Positions 7,512-15,527 of a stretch of DNA of 64,000 nucleotides are shown here, in pieces (within the stretch, counting starts at the first letter, position 1; every line of letters begins with the position of its first letter). The stretch lies in assembly GCA_020632655.1 (NCBI GenBank), contig JACKFD010000002.1, positions 62,001 through 126,000 of the forward strand. Reading direction: 5' to 3'. The notes below the pieces were generated by a model. It saw nothing but the letters and a program-made list of their open reading frames with translations. It did not search any database and was not told where the DNA came from. The translations under genes were made by a program, and so were the position numbers. Source of the stretch: Spirochaetaceae bacterium (GTDB lineage Bacteria > Myxococcota_A > UBA9160 > UBA4427).

Positions 7512-9265
7512 CACGTCACCAAGAGGATCGTGACCCCGGCGGCGATCAGCTGGAGCGGGATGCCGAGTCGCAGGTAGTCGCCGAAGCGGTAGCCGCCGGG
7601 CGTCCAGACCATGAGATTCGTCTGGTAGCCGATCGGCGTCGCGAAGCTCGCCGAGGCGGCCATCATGACGAGCAGCGCGAAGGGCAGCAGCTCGAGCCCC
7701 GCGGCCGCCGCCGTCTCCGCGGCGATCGGGAACATCAGCGCGGCGGCGGCGTTGTTCGAGATGAGCTCCGTCAGTACGGCCGTCGCGACGTAGACGCAGG
7801 CGACGAGCGCCAGGGGCCCGATCGCCCGGGGCATCGAGTCGACGAGCAGCTCCGCGATCCACGCCGCCACGCCCGTCGACGCGAGCGCCTCGCCGACCGC
7901 GAAGGACGCGGCGATCGCGACCACGACGCGCAGGTCGATGGCCTGCAGACACTCGCTGCCGGCGAGACAGCCCGTGAGCACGAGCGCGCCGCAGGCGAGC
8001 AGCGCTGCGGTCACGAGCGGCACCTCGAAGACCGCGTGCGCGACCACCATGGCGACCAGGACGGCCGCCGCGACGGGCGCGCGCTCGTAGCGCGGGACGT
8101 CGCTGCCGGAGACCGCCGCGGCGAGGGCGAAGTCGGGATCGCGTCCATGGCGATCGAGGAAGCTCGGATCGGCCTGCAGGAGCAGCGTGTCGCCCGCGGC
8201 GAGCACGACGTCGCCGAGGCGGCCGGGGATTCGTTCGCCCCGCCGATGGACGGAGAGAACGGCCGCCTGGAAGCGGCCGCGCACGTTCGCGTCGCGCACG
8301 CTGCGGCCGACGAGGGCGGAGCCGTGGGCGATCACGACCTCGAAGAGGTGGCGGCCCTGCGCGTGCCGGCCATCGCTCTCGGCCTCGTCCTCGGAGAGGA
8401 CGACGAGTCCGCGCACCCGACGCAGATCCGCGACGCTCTCGACCGCGCCCACGAAGAGCAGCCGGTCGCCCGTTCGCAGCAGCATCTCCGGTCCGACGGC
8501 GGGCAGGATGCGGCCGTCGCGGTCGATCTCCGCGAGGAAGAGGCCCGGCAGGCGCCGCAGCCCGAGCTCCTCGATCGAGCGGCCCGAGGCGGGGGAGTCC
8601 GGCGCGACGAGCACGCGCACGCCGTAGGTGCGTGGGTCCATCCGCTCGTCGGGGCCGGCGGAGCGGTCGGGGAGGAGCGCGTCGGACACGAGCAGGAGGT
8701 AGAGCAGGCCCACCGCCAGAACGGGCACGCCGATCCACGCGATCTCGAAGAAGCCGATCTCGAGGCCGCGCCGCATCGCGAGTCCGTCGACGACGAGGTT
8801 CGTGCTCGTCCCGATGAGCGTGCAGGTCCCGCCGAGGATCGTCGCGTAGCTGAGCGGGAGCAGGAGCTTCGACGGCGGGATGCCGATGCGATGACCCCAG
8901 TCGGCGACGATCGGGGTCGCGACGGCGACGATCGGCGTGTTGTTGACGAAGGCCGAGAGCACGGCGACCGGCGTCAGCATACGCAGCTGCGCGGCGGCGA
9001 GCGAACGCGGCCGGCCGAGCACGCCCCGGGCCGCCCAGTCGAGTGCGCCCGTCCGTCGGATGCCTTCGGCGACGACGAAGAGCGCGGCGACGGCGAGCAC
9101 ACCCTCGTTCGAGAAGCCCGCGAGCGCCACCCGTGGCTCGAGGATGCCGGTCGTCATCAGCGCCGCGACGCCGCCCAGGAAGACCAGGTCCGGCGCCGCA
9201 CCGCGGACCATCGAGGCGACCATCCCGGCGACCAGCGCCAGCGTGAACCCCGCCTGCCAGTCCAC
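7499..9265 (-). CDS. SLC13-family permease with two TrkA-C domains
   Basis: 588 residues if translation starts at GTG 9265, which gives the usual N-terminus MDWQAGFT and has GGGAG 5 bases upstream; GTG 9268 and ATG 9286 are in-frame alternatives. Membrane segments surround two asparagine-containing motifs, SAFVNNTPIVAV in the N-half and TELISNNAAAALMFPIA in the C-half, as in the divalent-anion/Na+ symporter family. Between the halves (roughly residues 200-380) are two RCK-C/TrkA-C type domains, with VRVLVAPDSPASGRSIEEL and later FEVVIAHGSALVGRSVRDA. These are thought to bind regulatory ligands. The family moves sulfate, dicarboxylates or related anions; substrate choice cannot be decided. Its 3' end is duplicated in tandem (7442-7511). 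Confidence 0.9.
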   Translation of the reverse strand: MDWQAGFTLALVAGMVASMVRGAAPDLVFLGGVAALMTTGILEPRVALAGFSNEGVLAVAALFVVAEGIRRTGALDWAARGVLGRPRSLAAAQLRMLTPVAVLSAFVNNTPIVAVATPIVADWGHRIGIPPSKLLLPLSYATILGGTCTLIGTSTNLVVDGLAMRRGLEIGFFEIAWIGVPVLAVGLLYLLLVSDALLPDRSAGPDERMDPRTYGVRVLVAPDSPASGRSIEELGLRRLPGLFLAEIDRDGRILPAVGPEMLLRTGDRLLFVGAVESVADLRRVRGLVVLSEDEAESDGRHAQGRHLFEVVIAHGSALVGRSVRDANVRGRFQAAVLSVHRRGERIPGRLGDVVLAAGDTLLLQADPSFLDRHGRDPDFALAAAVSGSDVPRYERAPVAAAVLVAMVVAHAVFEVPLVTAALLACGALVLTGCLAGSECLQAIDLRVVVAIAASFAVGEALASTGVAAWIAELLVDSMPRAIGPLALVACVYVATAVLTELISNNAAAALMFPIAAETAAAAGLELLPFALLVMMAASASFATPIGYQTNLMVWTPGGYRFGDYLRLGIPLQLIAAGVTILLVTWCWL

Positions 9266-9411
9266 CACGTCTCCCGCCGGGCGCATCGGCGCCCGATTGG
9301 GCGCGCAGTCTAGCCGGCTCTTCCGGACGAACGGCACGCCCTCGCGACGGCACGCCGGTTGCAAATCCCGCGGTGGACCCGCGCTTCCACGCACCTCAGG
9401 AGACCGCCCCC

Positions 9412-9921
9412 ATGGCGCACGAACGATCGAAGACCCACTCCGCCGCCTCGCAGCCCCGCCAGGATCGTCATCTCCGCGACCACACCCACGACACCTACGG
9501 TCTACGCGGCAAGCTCTCCGATCCGAGCGCCTGCCGGACCTGCGGCGCCTCCTACCACGAGGGCCGATGGACCTGGCGCCCGGCGCCGGTCGACGCGTTC
9601 CAGACGACCTGTCCCGCGTGTCGGCGGGCGGAGGATGGCCAGCCGGCGGGCCTCGTGACGCTCGAGGGCCCCTTCCTGAAGGAGCATCGCGCGGAGATCG
9701 AGGGGCTGATCCGGAACCTCGAGGAGCGCGAGAAGGCCGAGCATCCCCTGAAGCGCGTCCTGTCGATCGAGCCGCGCGACGACGGCGCCGTCGAGGTCGC
9801 GACGAGCGACGTCCACCTCGCCCGAGGCATCGGCCGCGCCCTGCACGACGCCTACCAGGGCGAGGTCGACTACGGCTTCACGGAGATCGAGAACCTCTGC
9901 CGGGTGCACTGGCGCCGCTAG
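9412..9921 (+). CDS. Zinc-ribbon protein resembling the BCAM0308 family
   Basis: 169 residues from ATG 9412, with CAGGAGA about 9 bases upstream. The N-terminal third contains HDTYGLRGKLSDPSACRTCG, ending in a first CxxC, followed by HEGRWTWRP and a second CPAC. The two CxxC pairs, about residues 42-45 and 68-71, should hold a zinc ion. This layout recalls proteins annotated as BCAM0308 family, from memory. The C-terminal half is a charged alpha/beta region (EGLIRNLEEREKAEHPLKR, then VEVATSDVHLARGIGRAL), like the end of the archaeal/eukaryotic NMD3-type fold. The protein looks cytosolic. Function is unknown; nucleic-acid or ribosome association is only a guess. It is monocistronic and divergent from the SLC13 gene. 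Confidence 0.75.
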   Translation: MAHERSKTHSAASQPRQDRHLRDHTHDTYGLRGKLSDPSACRTCGASYHEGRWTWRPAPVDAFQTTCPACRRAEDGQPAGLVTLEGPFLKEHRAEIEGLIRNLEEREKAEHPLKRVLSIEPRDDGAVEVATSDVHLARGIGRALHDAYQGEVDYGFTEIENLCRVHWRR

Positions 9922-10079
9922 CCCGACGCGGCTCCGGGCCACGGCTCGGGGCCGCGTGCCACTCGATCCCGCGGGGGCACCGGCCGCCCGGGATCCGCCG
10001 GTCCCCGATTGCCCGATCCAGCGCCGGCTTCCGCCTTCCCTCGTGAACGTCCCTGTGCGCACACGAGAGGAAGAGCGAG

Positions 10080-12590
10080 ATGACCCTTCGAGATGCCTTC
10101 GGCCCGTTCCTTCGACGCCCCGGCCGCGCGCTCGCGCTGATGCTGGTGTTCGGCCTGCTGGGCACCGGCCCCGCTTCTGCGGCGGATCGCGATGCGGACG
10201 GTGTCGACGACGCCTACGACAACTGCCTGTGGACGCCGAACGCCGACCAGCGCGACGCCGACGAAGACGGCTTCGGCAACCGCTGCGACGCGGATCTCGA
10301 CGGAGACGGATTCGTGACCGGCTCCGACTTCGCCCTCTTCGCGAGTGCGTTCGGGCGTCCCGACCCGGTCGCGGACTTCGACGGGGACGGCTGGGTCTGG
10401 GGTCCCGACTTCGCCTACTTCGTCGAGGCGTTCGGGGGGACTCCCGGTCCGGGCGCCCTCGCGCCGGTCGTTGCGGACTACACGTGCGATGGAACGGGCG
10501 CGTGCAGCGTCTCCGTGCTGCCCGGCATCCGGGTCGTGGCGGACCGCGACGGGATCGAGCGGCTGGCGGACGGGCGTCTGCGCGTGACGGGGGACGTCGA
10601 GATCCCGACCCCGTCGTCGAGCGTGATCCTCGCCGAGGCGGAGCTCGTGATCGAGCCCGGCGTCTCGATGCAGGGCCACTCGCTCGAGCCCGACTACCGG
10701 ATCGGGTCGCTCGCGGGCGCGCCGTCGCTCCTCTTCCCGCAGCAGGTCGAGGTCTCGACCGCGCTCGGTCGCGAGCTCGTGCTCGAGATCCCGCTGCTCG
10801 AGGACGTACACTACGTCGTGTTCTCGAGCGGCCGCCTGATCGAGGCGCAGCTCGGTGCGCTGCGCGTCGTCGCGCCGAGCTCGGGCTGGAGGCTCGTCCT
10901 CGATCCCTCGGACCCCTTCGTCTACGCCGCCGGAAGCCATGCGCTGCCGATCGTGCTCGGCGGCGGCCTCGAGATCCAGGAGGTCGGTCAGGGCATCGGC
11001 GTCTCGCTCCAGGGGCGCGCCCCCTTCGCGATCGACGTGCCCGAGGCGATCTCCGAGGTCCTGCCCGAGATCCACGGGGACAGCGTCAGCTACGTCGCCG
11101 GCTCGCTCTCTCCCTTCCCGATCAGCTTCGCGGGATTCGGCGTCTTCGAGCACGACCCCGACGGCGACGGCGACCCCGTCCTCGGCGGAGATGTCGAGCA
11201 CGGCGCGGACTACCGCTTCGGTCTCGACGGCACGATCGGTCTCGAGTTCGGCCTGCTGCTGCCGGGACTCTCGCTCGAGGTGGGCGAGCTTTCGGGCAGC
11301 GTGATCGCCTCGCATACGGGGGCCCGCAGCGCGCGCCCCCGGCGCGAGGTCTGGGTCTCGGGCCGGCTGCCGCAGCCCGAGGACCTGAACGGGCTGATCA
11401 GCGCCTTCGTCGGCGTACCGAGCGGTCGCCACGCCTTCGTCGCGCACTTCGACGACGATGCGTCGCGGAACTTCTTCCGCTCGGCCATCGAGCTGCCGGT
11501 CGCCCTCGACACCCGGCGCATGGGCGCCCTCCACGGCGTCGGCCTCGAGACGTCGACCGTCGCGTCGAGCGTCCTGCACGTCGATGCCCGCGCGTTCGAG
11601 CTGCGCGGCGAGCGCGAGACGGTCGCCCTTCATCCCGACGTCCGCTTCCTCGAGACCCAGCGCACGCGGCTGACCCTGCCCTGGTCCGACGACGAGGCCT
11701 TCGAGCTCCGGATCGACAGCCGGGCCGAGCTCGGGGGCATCGAGCTCCGCGAGTACGGCATCCGCCTCACGACCGACGTCTTCCAGCACTGGGGTCGTTA
11801 CGAGACCGCGCGTTATGTCTACGGCCTGGCCGGCGAGTACGGCGTGAATGGCCCGTGGCTCGAGGGCACGGTCGAGGTCGCGTTGCCCTATCGCTATCCC
11901 GCGGTCGATCTCGCGGCCGACGTGGCGGGTCGCATCGCCGCCCAGGAGCAGGTCGTGGCTGCCCTCGAGTCGGACTACGCGCTCGATCTCCGCACGCTCG
12001 GCGATCTCGAGGCGGCGCTGCGGGGCGCCTCGGATGGCCTCGATGCGGCGCGGTCGGCCCTCTCCTCGGCTCGGGCCCGGCTGCGCGACGCACAGAACGC
12101 GCTCGCCCAGCACGATGCCTACAGCTGTGGCACCTGCGCCTGGTACGACGCGCCCTGCTGGGCGGCGGTCGGGGTCTGCGAGGGCTGGAAGATCGCGCGG
12201 CGGCCGGTGCTCGTCGGTGCGGTCGAGATCGCGGAGCAGGGCGTGACCCTCGCGCAGGCGGGTGTCACCGCGGCGCAGGCGGCGGTGCAGCGCGCCGAGC
12301 TGCAGGTGATCGCGGCGCGGAGCGCCCTCGAGCTGCTCGTGGCCTCGCTCGACGAGGCGGCGGCCGCACTCGTGGCCCTTCGCGCCGAGCGGGCGCGACT
12401 GCCGGAGCAGGATGGCGTGATCGCCGCGGTCGTGTCGCTGCGCGTCTCGCGGGATGGACTCGGTGGCCGCGTGACGGGCACCTTCGAAGGCGTGGACTTC
12501 GGCGAGGGCCGCGTCGTGAACGATGCCGCCGGACCGCGTGCCTGCTTCGTCGTGCCGCAGACGGGTGAGGAGCTCTGCACGGCGCTCTGA
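10080..12590 (+). CDS. Large secreted protein with TSP3/dockerin-like Ca2+ repeats and a C-terminal coiled coil
   Basis: 836 residues from ATG 10080, with GAGAGGAAGAG upstream. A signal peptide ends near residue 36 (GTGPASAAD). Residues 37-110 hold Ca2+-binding repeats: DRDADGVDDAYDNC, DADEDGFGNRCD, then DLDGDGFVTGSDFALFASAF and DFDGDGWVWGPDFAYFVEAF. The first two match thrombospondin type 3, and the latter two look like dockerin-type EF-hands. A long beta-rich middle part has no recognised fold. From about residue 615 there are heptad-like Ala/Glu/Arg-rich helices, split by a Cys-rich insert (SCGTCAWYDAPCW). No sorting tail is present at the C-terminus. It is followed by a terminator-like hairpin at 12622. 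Function is unknown; a surface or cohesin-type binding role is speculative. Confidence 0.75.
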   Translation: MTLRDAFGPFLRRPGRALALMLVFGLLGTGPASAADRDADGVDDAYDNCLWTPNADQRDADEDGFGNRCDADLDGDGFVTGSDFALFASAFGRPDPVADFDGDGWVWGPDFAYFVEAFGGTPGPGALAPVVADYTCDGTGACSVSVLPGIRVVADRDGIERLADGRLRVTGDVEIPTPSSSVILAEAELVIEPGVSMQGHSLEPDYRIGSLAGAPSLLFPQQVEVSTALGRELVLEIPLLEDVHYVVFSSGRLIEAQLGALRVVAPSSGWRLVLDPSDPFVYAAGSHALPIVLGGGLEIQEVGQGIGVSLQGRAPFAIDVPEAISEVLPEIHGDSVSYVAGSLSPFPISFAGFGVFEHDPDGDGDPVLGGDVEHGADYRFGLDGTIGLEFGLLLPGLSLEVGELSGSVIASHTGARSARPRREVWVSGRLPQPEDLNGLISAFVGVPSGRHAFVAHFDDDASRNFFRSAIELPVALDTRRMGALHGVGLETSTVASSVLHVDARAFELRGERETVALHPDVRFLETQRTRLTLPWSDDEAFELRIDSRAELGGIELREYGIRLTTDVFQHWGRYETARYVYGLAGEYGVNGPWLEGTVEVALPYRYPAVDLAADVAGRIAAQEQVVAALESDYALDLRTLGDLEAALRGASDGLDAARSALSSARARLRDAQNALAQHDAYSCGTCAWYDAPCWAAVGVCEGWKIARRPVLVGAVEIAEQGVTLAQAGVTAAQAAVQRAELQVIAARSALELLVASLDEAAAALVALRAERARLPEQDGVIAAVVSLRVSRDGLGGRVTGTFEGVDFGEGRVVNDAAGPRACFVVPQTGEELCTAL

Positions 12591-12621
12591 GGCCTTCGGA
12601 GAGATCCGTCGAATAGGGGTT

Positions 12622-12652
12622 CGGCCCCGGATCCGCAGAGGATCCGGGGCCG
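12622..12652 (+). terminator. Strong hairpin after the 10080-12590 gene
   Basis: A perfect 13-bp inverted repeat: CGGCCCCGGATCC (12622-12634), loop GCAGA, GGATCCGGGGCCG (12640-12652). It starts about 30 bp after the stop codon. There is no U-run after it, so it may act as a factor-assisted terminator or as an mRNA 3' end stabiliser. Confidence 0.7.
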
Positions 12653-12755
12653 ATTCCGTCCGGGATCGCGTAGAATGCCCGCCGTCGGTCTTCTGCCGCG
12701 TCGCGTCGCGTCGATCCGGCCGGCGCTCCGACGCGAGAGCGAGAGGGGAGGGGGC

Positions 12756-14120
12756 GTGACCCAGGCCGTCGACGTCGTCGTCTTCGCGACGGCTCCGATG
12801 CTGCTCCTCTTCGCGATCCTGGCGACCCTGTTCCGGCGTCATGGCGCGCTGCTTTGGCTGGGGGCCTATCTCGCGACCTGGCTCGCCGGCGTGGGCGACT
12901 CGCTCGGCGGCGCCTTCGTCGGGCCGGGGCTCGGCTTCGGGCTGCTGACCTCGGTGCTCTTCTACGCGGGTGCGCGGCAGTACCGGGGGCGTCCGCTCTC
13001 TCGCGCCGGGGTCGTCGCGCTCTGCGTGCTCCCGGTCGGTCTGGCGATCGCGACGGTCCTGGGCGGCTCCGCGCTCGGATACGGTCTGCTCGCAGCCCTC
13101 GACCCGGTCCTGCTCGGTCTCGCGGCCTGGAACACGTTCGAGAGCTCCTTCTTCGGGACGCTCGCGATGACGCGCCTGCTGCCCTGGGGCTTCGTCGCGC
13201 TGGTGCCCGTCGACCTCTACTACCAGCTCAGTCACAGGCTCGGCCTGGGAACCGACGTGCCGACGCTCGCCATGGCGACGGCCCTGGTCAGTCTCGCGTC
13301 GATCATCCTGCTGACGATCGTTTCGATCCAGACGCGGGACGAGACGATCCGTCGCGAGCGCCTCGAGGCCCGGCTCGCGGCCCAGCGCGACGAGCTGCGG
13401 GAGAGCGAGGAGAAGGTGCGTTCGGCGGAGCGCCTGGCGGCCGTCGGCACGCTCGCTGCCGGCTTCGCCCACCAGATCAACAACCCGATCGGCGGCATCC
13501 TGGCGGCGGCCCAGTTCGCCCGGGCCGAGGAGGCGGCGGGTGGGGATCCCGCGGAGCGCGTCTCCGCCTTGCAGACGATCGAGCAGGAGGCGCTGCGATG
13601 CGCCCGGATCGTGCGCAATCTGCTGCTCTTCGCGCGGACGAGCGCGCAGGACTTCGTGCTCCAGGACCTGAACGGGATCGTCGCGTCCGCCCACGCGGCG
13701 ACCGCGGCCTACGCCGCGCGACGCGGGGCGAGCGTCGAGCTCCGTCTCGACGAGGCGCCGCTCCCCGTGCTCGGCAACGACGTCGAGCTCGAAGAGGTCG
13801 TCGTGAACCTGATCCGCAACGGCCTCGAGGTGCGGGCGCTCGGGGCCTCCGTCCGGGTGGAGACCGCGCGGGCCGACTCGTCCGCCGTCTGCGTGGTCCG
13901 GGACGACGGGCCGGGGCTCGACGCCGAGGCCCGCAAGCGCCTCTTCGAGCCCTTCTTCACGACCAAGCTGCGCGAAGGCGGAACCGGGCTCGGGCTCTCC
14001 GTGGCCCACGGCATCGCCCAGAGCCACGCAGGCCGGATCGAGCTCGTCGAGCCGGAGACCGGCGACGAGGGGGGCGCGTGCTTCCGGCTGGTGCTGCCTC
14101 TCGCCCGGAGCGATCCCTGA
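12756..14120 (+). CDS. Membrane sensor histidine kinase
   Basis: 454 residues from GTG 12756, chosen for the GAGGGGAGGGG just upstream; an earlier in-frame start at 12675 has no such site. Residues 1-190 form six or seven membrane segments with no periplasmic sensor domain. A short coiled coil (ERLEARLAAQRDELRESEEK) leads to the HisKA box GFAHQINNPIGGI, with the phosphoacceptor His near residue 239. The kinase core is complete: N box VVVNLIRNGLEVR, G1 DDGPGLD, F box FEPFFTTK, and G2 GGTGLGLSVAHGI. The integral-membrane input suggests sensing of a membrane-linked or hydrophobic signal. No response regulator gene is adjacent, so the kinase is an orphan in this window. Confidence 0.9.
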   Translation: MTQAVDVVVFATAPMLLLFAILATLFRRHGALLWLGAYLATWLAGVGDSLGGAFVGPGLGFGLLTSVLFYAGARQYRGRPLSRAGVVALCVLPVGLAIATVLGGSALGYGLLAALDPVLLGLAAWNTFESSFFGTLAMTRLLPWGFVALVPVDLYYQLSHRLGLGTDVPTLAMATALVSLASIILLTIVSIQTRDETIRRERLEARLAAQRDELRESEEKVRSAERLAAVGTLAAGFAHQINNPIGGILAAAQFARAEEAAGGDPAERVSALQTIEQEALRCARIVRNLLLFARTSAQDFVLQDLNGIVASAHAATAAYAARRGASVELRLDEAPLPVLGNDVELEEVVVNLIRNGLEVRALGASVRVETARADSSAVCVVRDDGPGLDAEARKRLFEPFFTTKLREGGTGLGLSVAHGIAQSHAGRIELVEPETGDEGGACFRLVLPLARSDP

Positions 14121-14168
14121 AGACCCTCTTGCGCCGGCCCCTCTCCAGCGCAGGGTGCTGAAGACCGC

Positions 14169-14606
14169 TCAGTGCCCGTCGCGGCTGCCGATCGCCGCCG
14201 TGCTCGTCAGCTCCTGGATCAGCGCGAGCGCCGCGGTCCCGGTCATGGCGTGCGGATCGAGGCGCGCGGTCTCGGAGAAGCGCAGGATCGCGCTGCGGTT
14301 CACCTTGTGCAGGTCGACGCTGCCCATGCGCCAGCCCGAGAAATGCCGCTCGGCGATCTCCGTGAAGTGGAGCAGCTCGACGTCCGTGTGGCGCGGGTCG
14401 CGCACGATGTTCGCGTAGAGCCGGTTCACGGCGGTGCGCGAGCCCTCGAGCACCTGCAGGAAGAGGCCGGTCGTCGGGTCGATGCAGAGCACGCCCGTTA
14501 TGCCGTGCTCGAGGTTGTGTGTGCGGGCCTGCTCGAGGATGCCCTGCACGAGGCGCTCGTCGATCGGGGCCGTCGACCGGCTGGCGTAGAGGAGGCGGGT
14601 CAGCAT
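14169..14606 (-). CDS. Short BLUF blue-light sensor protein
   Basis: 145 residues from ATG 14606, with AGAGGT 9 bases upstream. It is a stand-alone BLUF domain with a short C-terminal tail. The photocycle residues are in place: Tyr7 (LLYASR), Asn31 (HNLEHGITGVL), Gln51 (FLQVLEGSR) and Trp92/Met94 (FSGWRMG). FAD binding and a blue-light-driven hydrogen-bond switch are therefore expected. There is no fused effector domain, so it would signal through a partner protein. It lies 34 bp downstream of folE on the same strand, so the two are probably co-transcribed. That pairing suggests a light-linked role for the pterin product, but this is inference. Confidence 0.93.
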   Translation of the reverse strand: MLTRLLYASRSTAPIDERLVQGILEQARTHNLEHGITGVLCIDPTTGLFLQVLEGSRTAVNRLYANIVRDPRHTDVELLHFTEIAERHFSGWRMGSVDLHKVNRSAILRFSETARLDPHAMTGTAALALIQELTSTAAIGSRDGH

Positions 14607-14640
14607 CCGGGCGGTACCTCTTCTCGGGGGCGCGCCCCGA

Positions 14641-15396
14641 TCACTTGCTGCGACCGTTCAGGAGCGACAGGAACTCCCGGCGAAGGTGCGGATCCTTGAG
14701 GAAGGAGCCGCGCATGACGCTGTTGGTCATCTTCGAGTCCATGTCCTTCACGCCGCGCCACTGCATGCAGTAGTGGTCCGCCTCCATCACGATCGCGAGG
14801 CCGTCGGGCTGCATCTTCTCCTGCAGGAGCTCGGCGAGCTGGGCGATCGCCTCCTCCTGGATCTGCGGCCGCGCCATCACCCACTCGACGAGGCGCGCGT
14901 ACTTCGAGAGCCCGATCAGGGCCGAGTGCTCGTTCGGCATCACGCCGACCCAGATGCGGCCGATGATCGGGCAGAGGTGGTGGGAGCAGGCGCTGCGGAC
15001 GGTGATCGGGCCGATGATCATCAGCTCGTTCAGGCGTGCGGCGTTCGGGAACTCCGTGACCGGCGGCTGGGCCACGTAGCGGCCGGCGAAGACCTCACGG
15101 ACGTAGAGCTTGGCGACGCGGCGGGCCGTGTCCTGGGTGTTGTGGTCGCTGTCGGTGTCGATCACGAGGGTCTCGAGGACCTCGCGCATCTTCGCCGCGA
15201 CCTCGGCCTCGAGCAGCGGCAGCTCGTCCTCCTCGATGAAGGCCTCGATCGAGTCGTTGGCGTGGAAACGCTCGCCGGCCTTGCGGATGCGCTCGCGGAT
15301 CCGGTCGGCGACGGGCGTGCGCCCGTCGAGGATCCGCGGGCCGGCCGGGGGCGCGGCGTCGGCGGACGGGGCTTCGTGGCGATTCTCGGCAGACAT
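14641..15396 (-). CDS. folE: GTP cyclohydrolase I
   Basis: 251 residues from ATG 15396, with AGAGGA 5 bases upstream. It converts GTP to 7,8-dihydroneopterin triphosphate, the first step of folate and other pterin synthesis. The FolE core spans about residues 65-250. The zinc ligands Cys137 and His140 (SACSHHLC) and Cys210 (DHYCMQWRGVKD) are present, and the conserved IGLSKYARLV follows. The N-terminal 45 residues are an extra low-complexity extension compared with E. coli FolE. The gene directly precedes a BLUF photoreceptor gene (34-bp gap). A pterin for a photolyase or cryptochrome antenna is one possible use, but no such gene is in the window. Confidence 0.95.
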   Translation of the reverse strand: MSAENRHEAPSADAAPPAGPRILDGRTPVADRIRERIRKAGERFHANDSIEAFIEEDELPLLEAEVAAKMREVLETLVIDTDSDHNTQDTARRVAKLYVREVFAGRYVAQPPVTEFPNAARLNELMIIGPITVRSACSHHLCPIIGRIWVGVMPNEHSALIGLSKYARLVEWVMARPQIQEEAIAQLAELLQEKMQPDGLAIVMEADHYCMQWRGVKDMDSKMTNSVMRGSFLKDPHLRREFLSLLNGRSK

Positions 15397-15463
15397 GGGG
15401 GGTCCTCTCGCGAAGGCCGGAGTCTAGGGTCTCGCCCGGCCGCGGCCACGCGCCGTCGATCGG

Positions 15464-15487
15464 GCGCGTCGGCGCGTCGGCGCGTCG
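15464..15487. repeat. 8-bp tandem repeat, three copies
   Basis: GCGCGTCG is repeated three times between the end of the rsmB-like gene (15528) and the folE start (15396). It is a simple, low-complexity repeat; a partial copy follows at 15507. No function is apparent. Confidence 0.6.
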
Positions 15488-15527
15488 GCGGGGCGGAGGG
15501 GGGCCGCGCGTCGGTCGGCGCGTGGGA

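Noticed and set aside
9918..14027. A very long leftward open frame opposite the TSP3 protein and histidine kinase genes
   Set aside because: It is antisense to two well-supported genes with signal peptide, Ca2+ loops and kinase boxes. Its translation is low-complexity and rich in Arg/Glu/Asp, as expected for an antisense shadow in GC-rich DNA.
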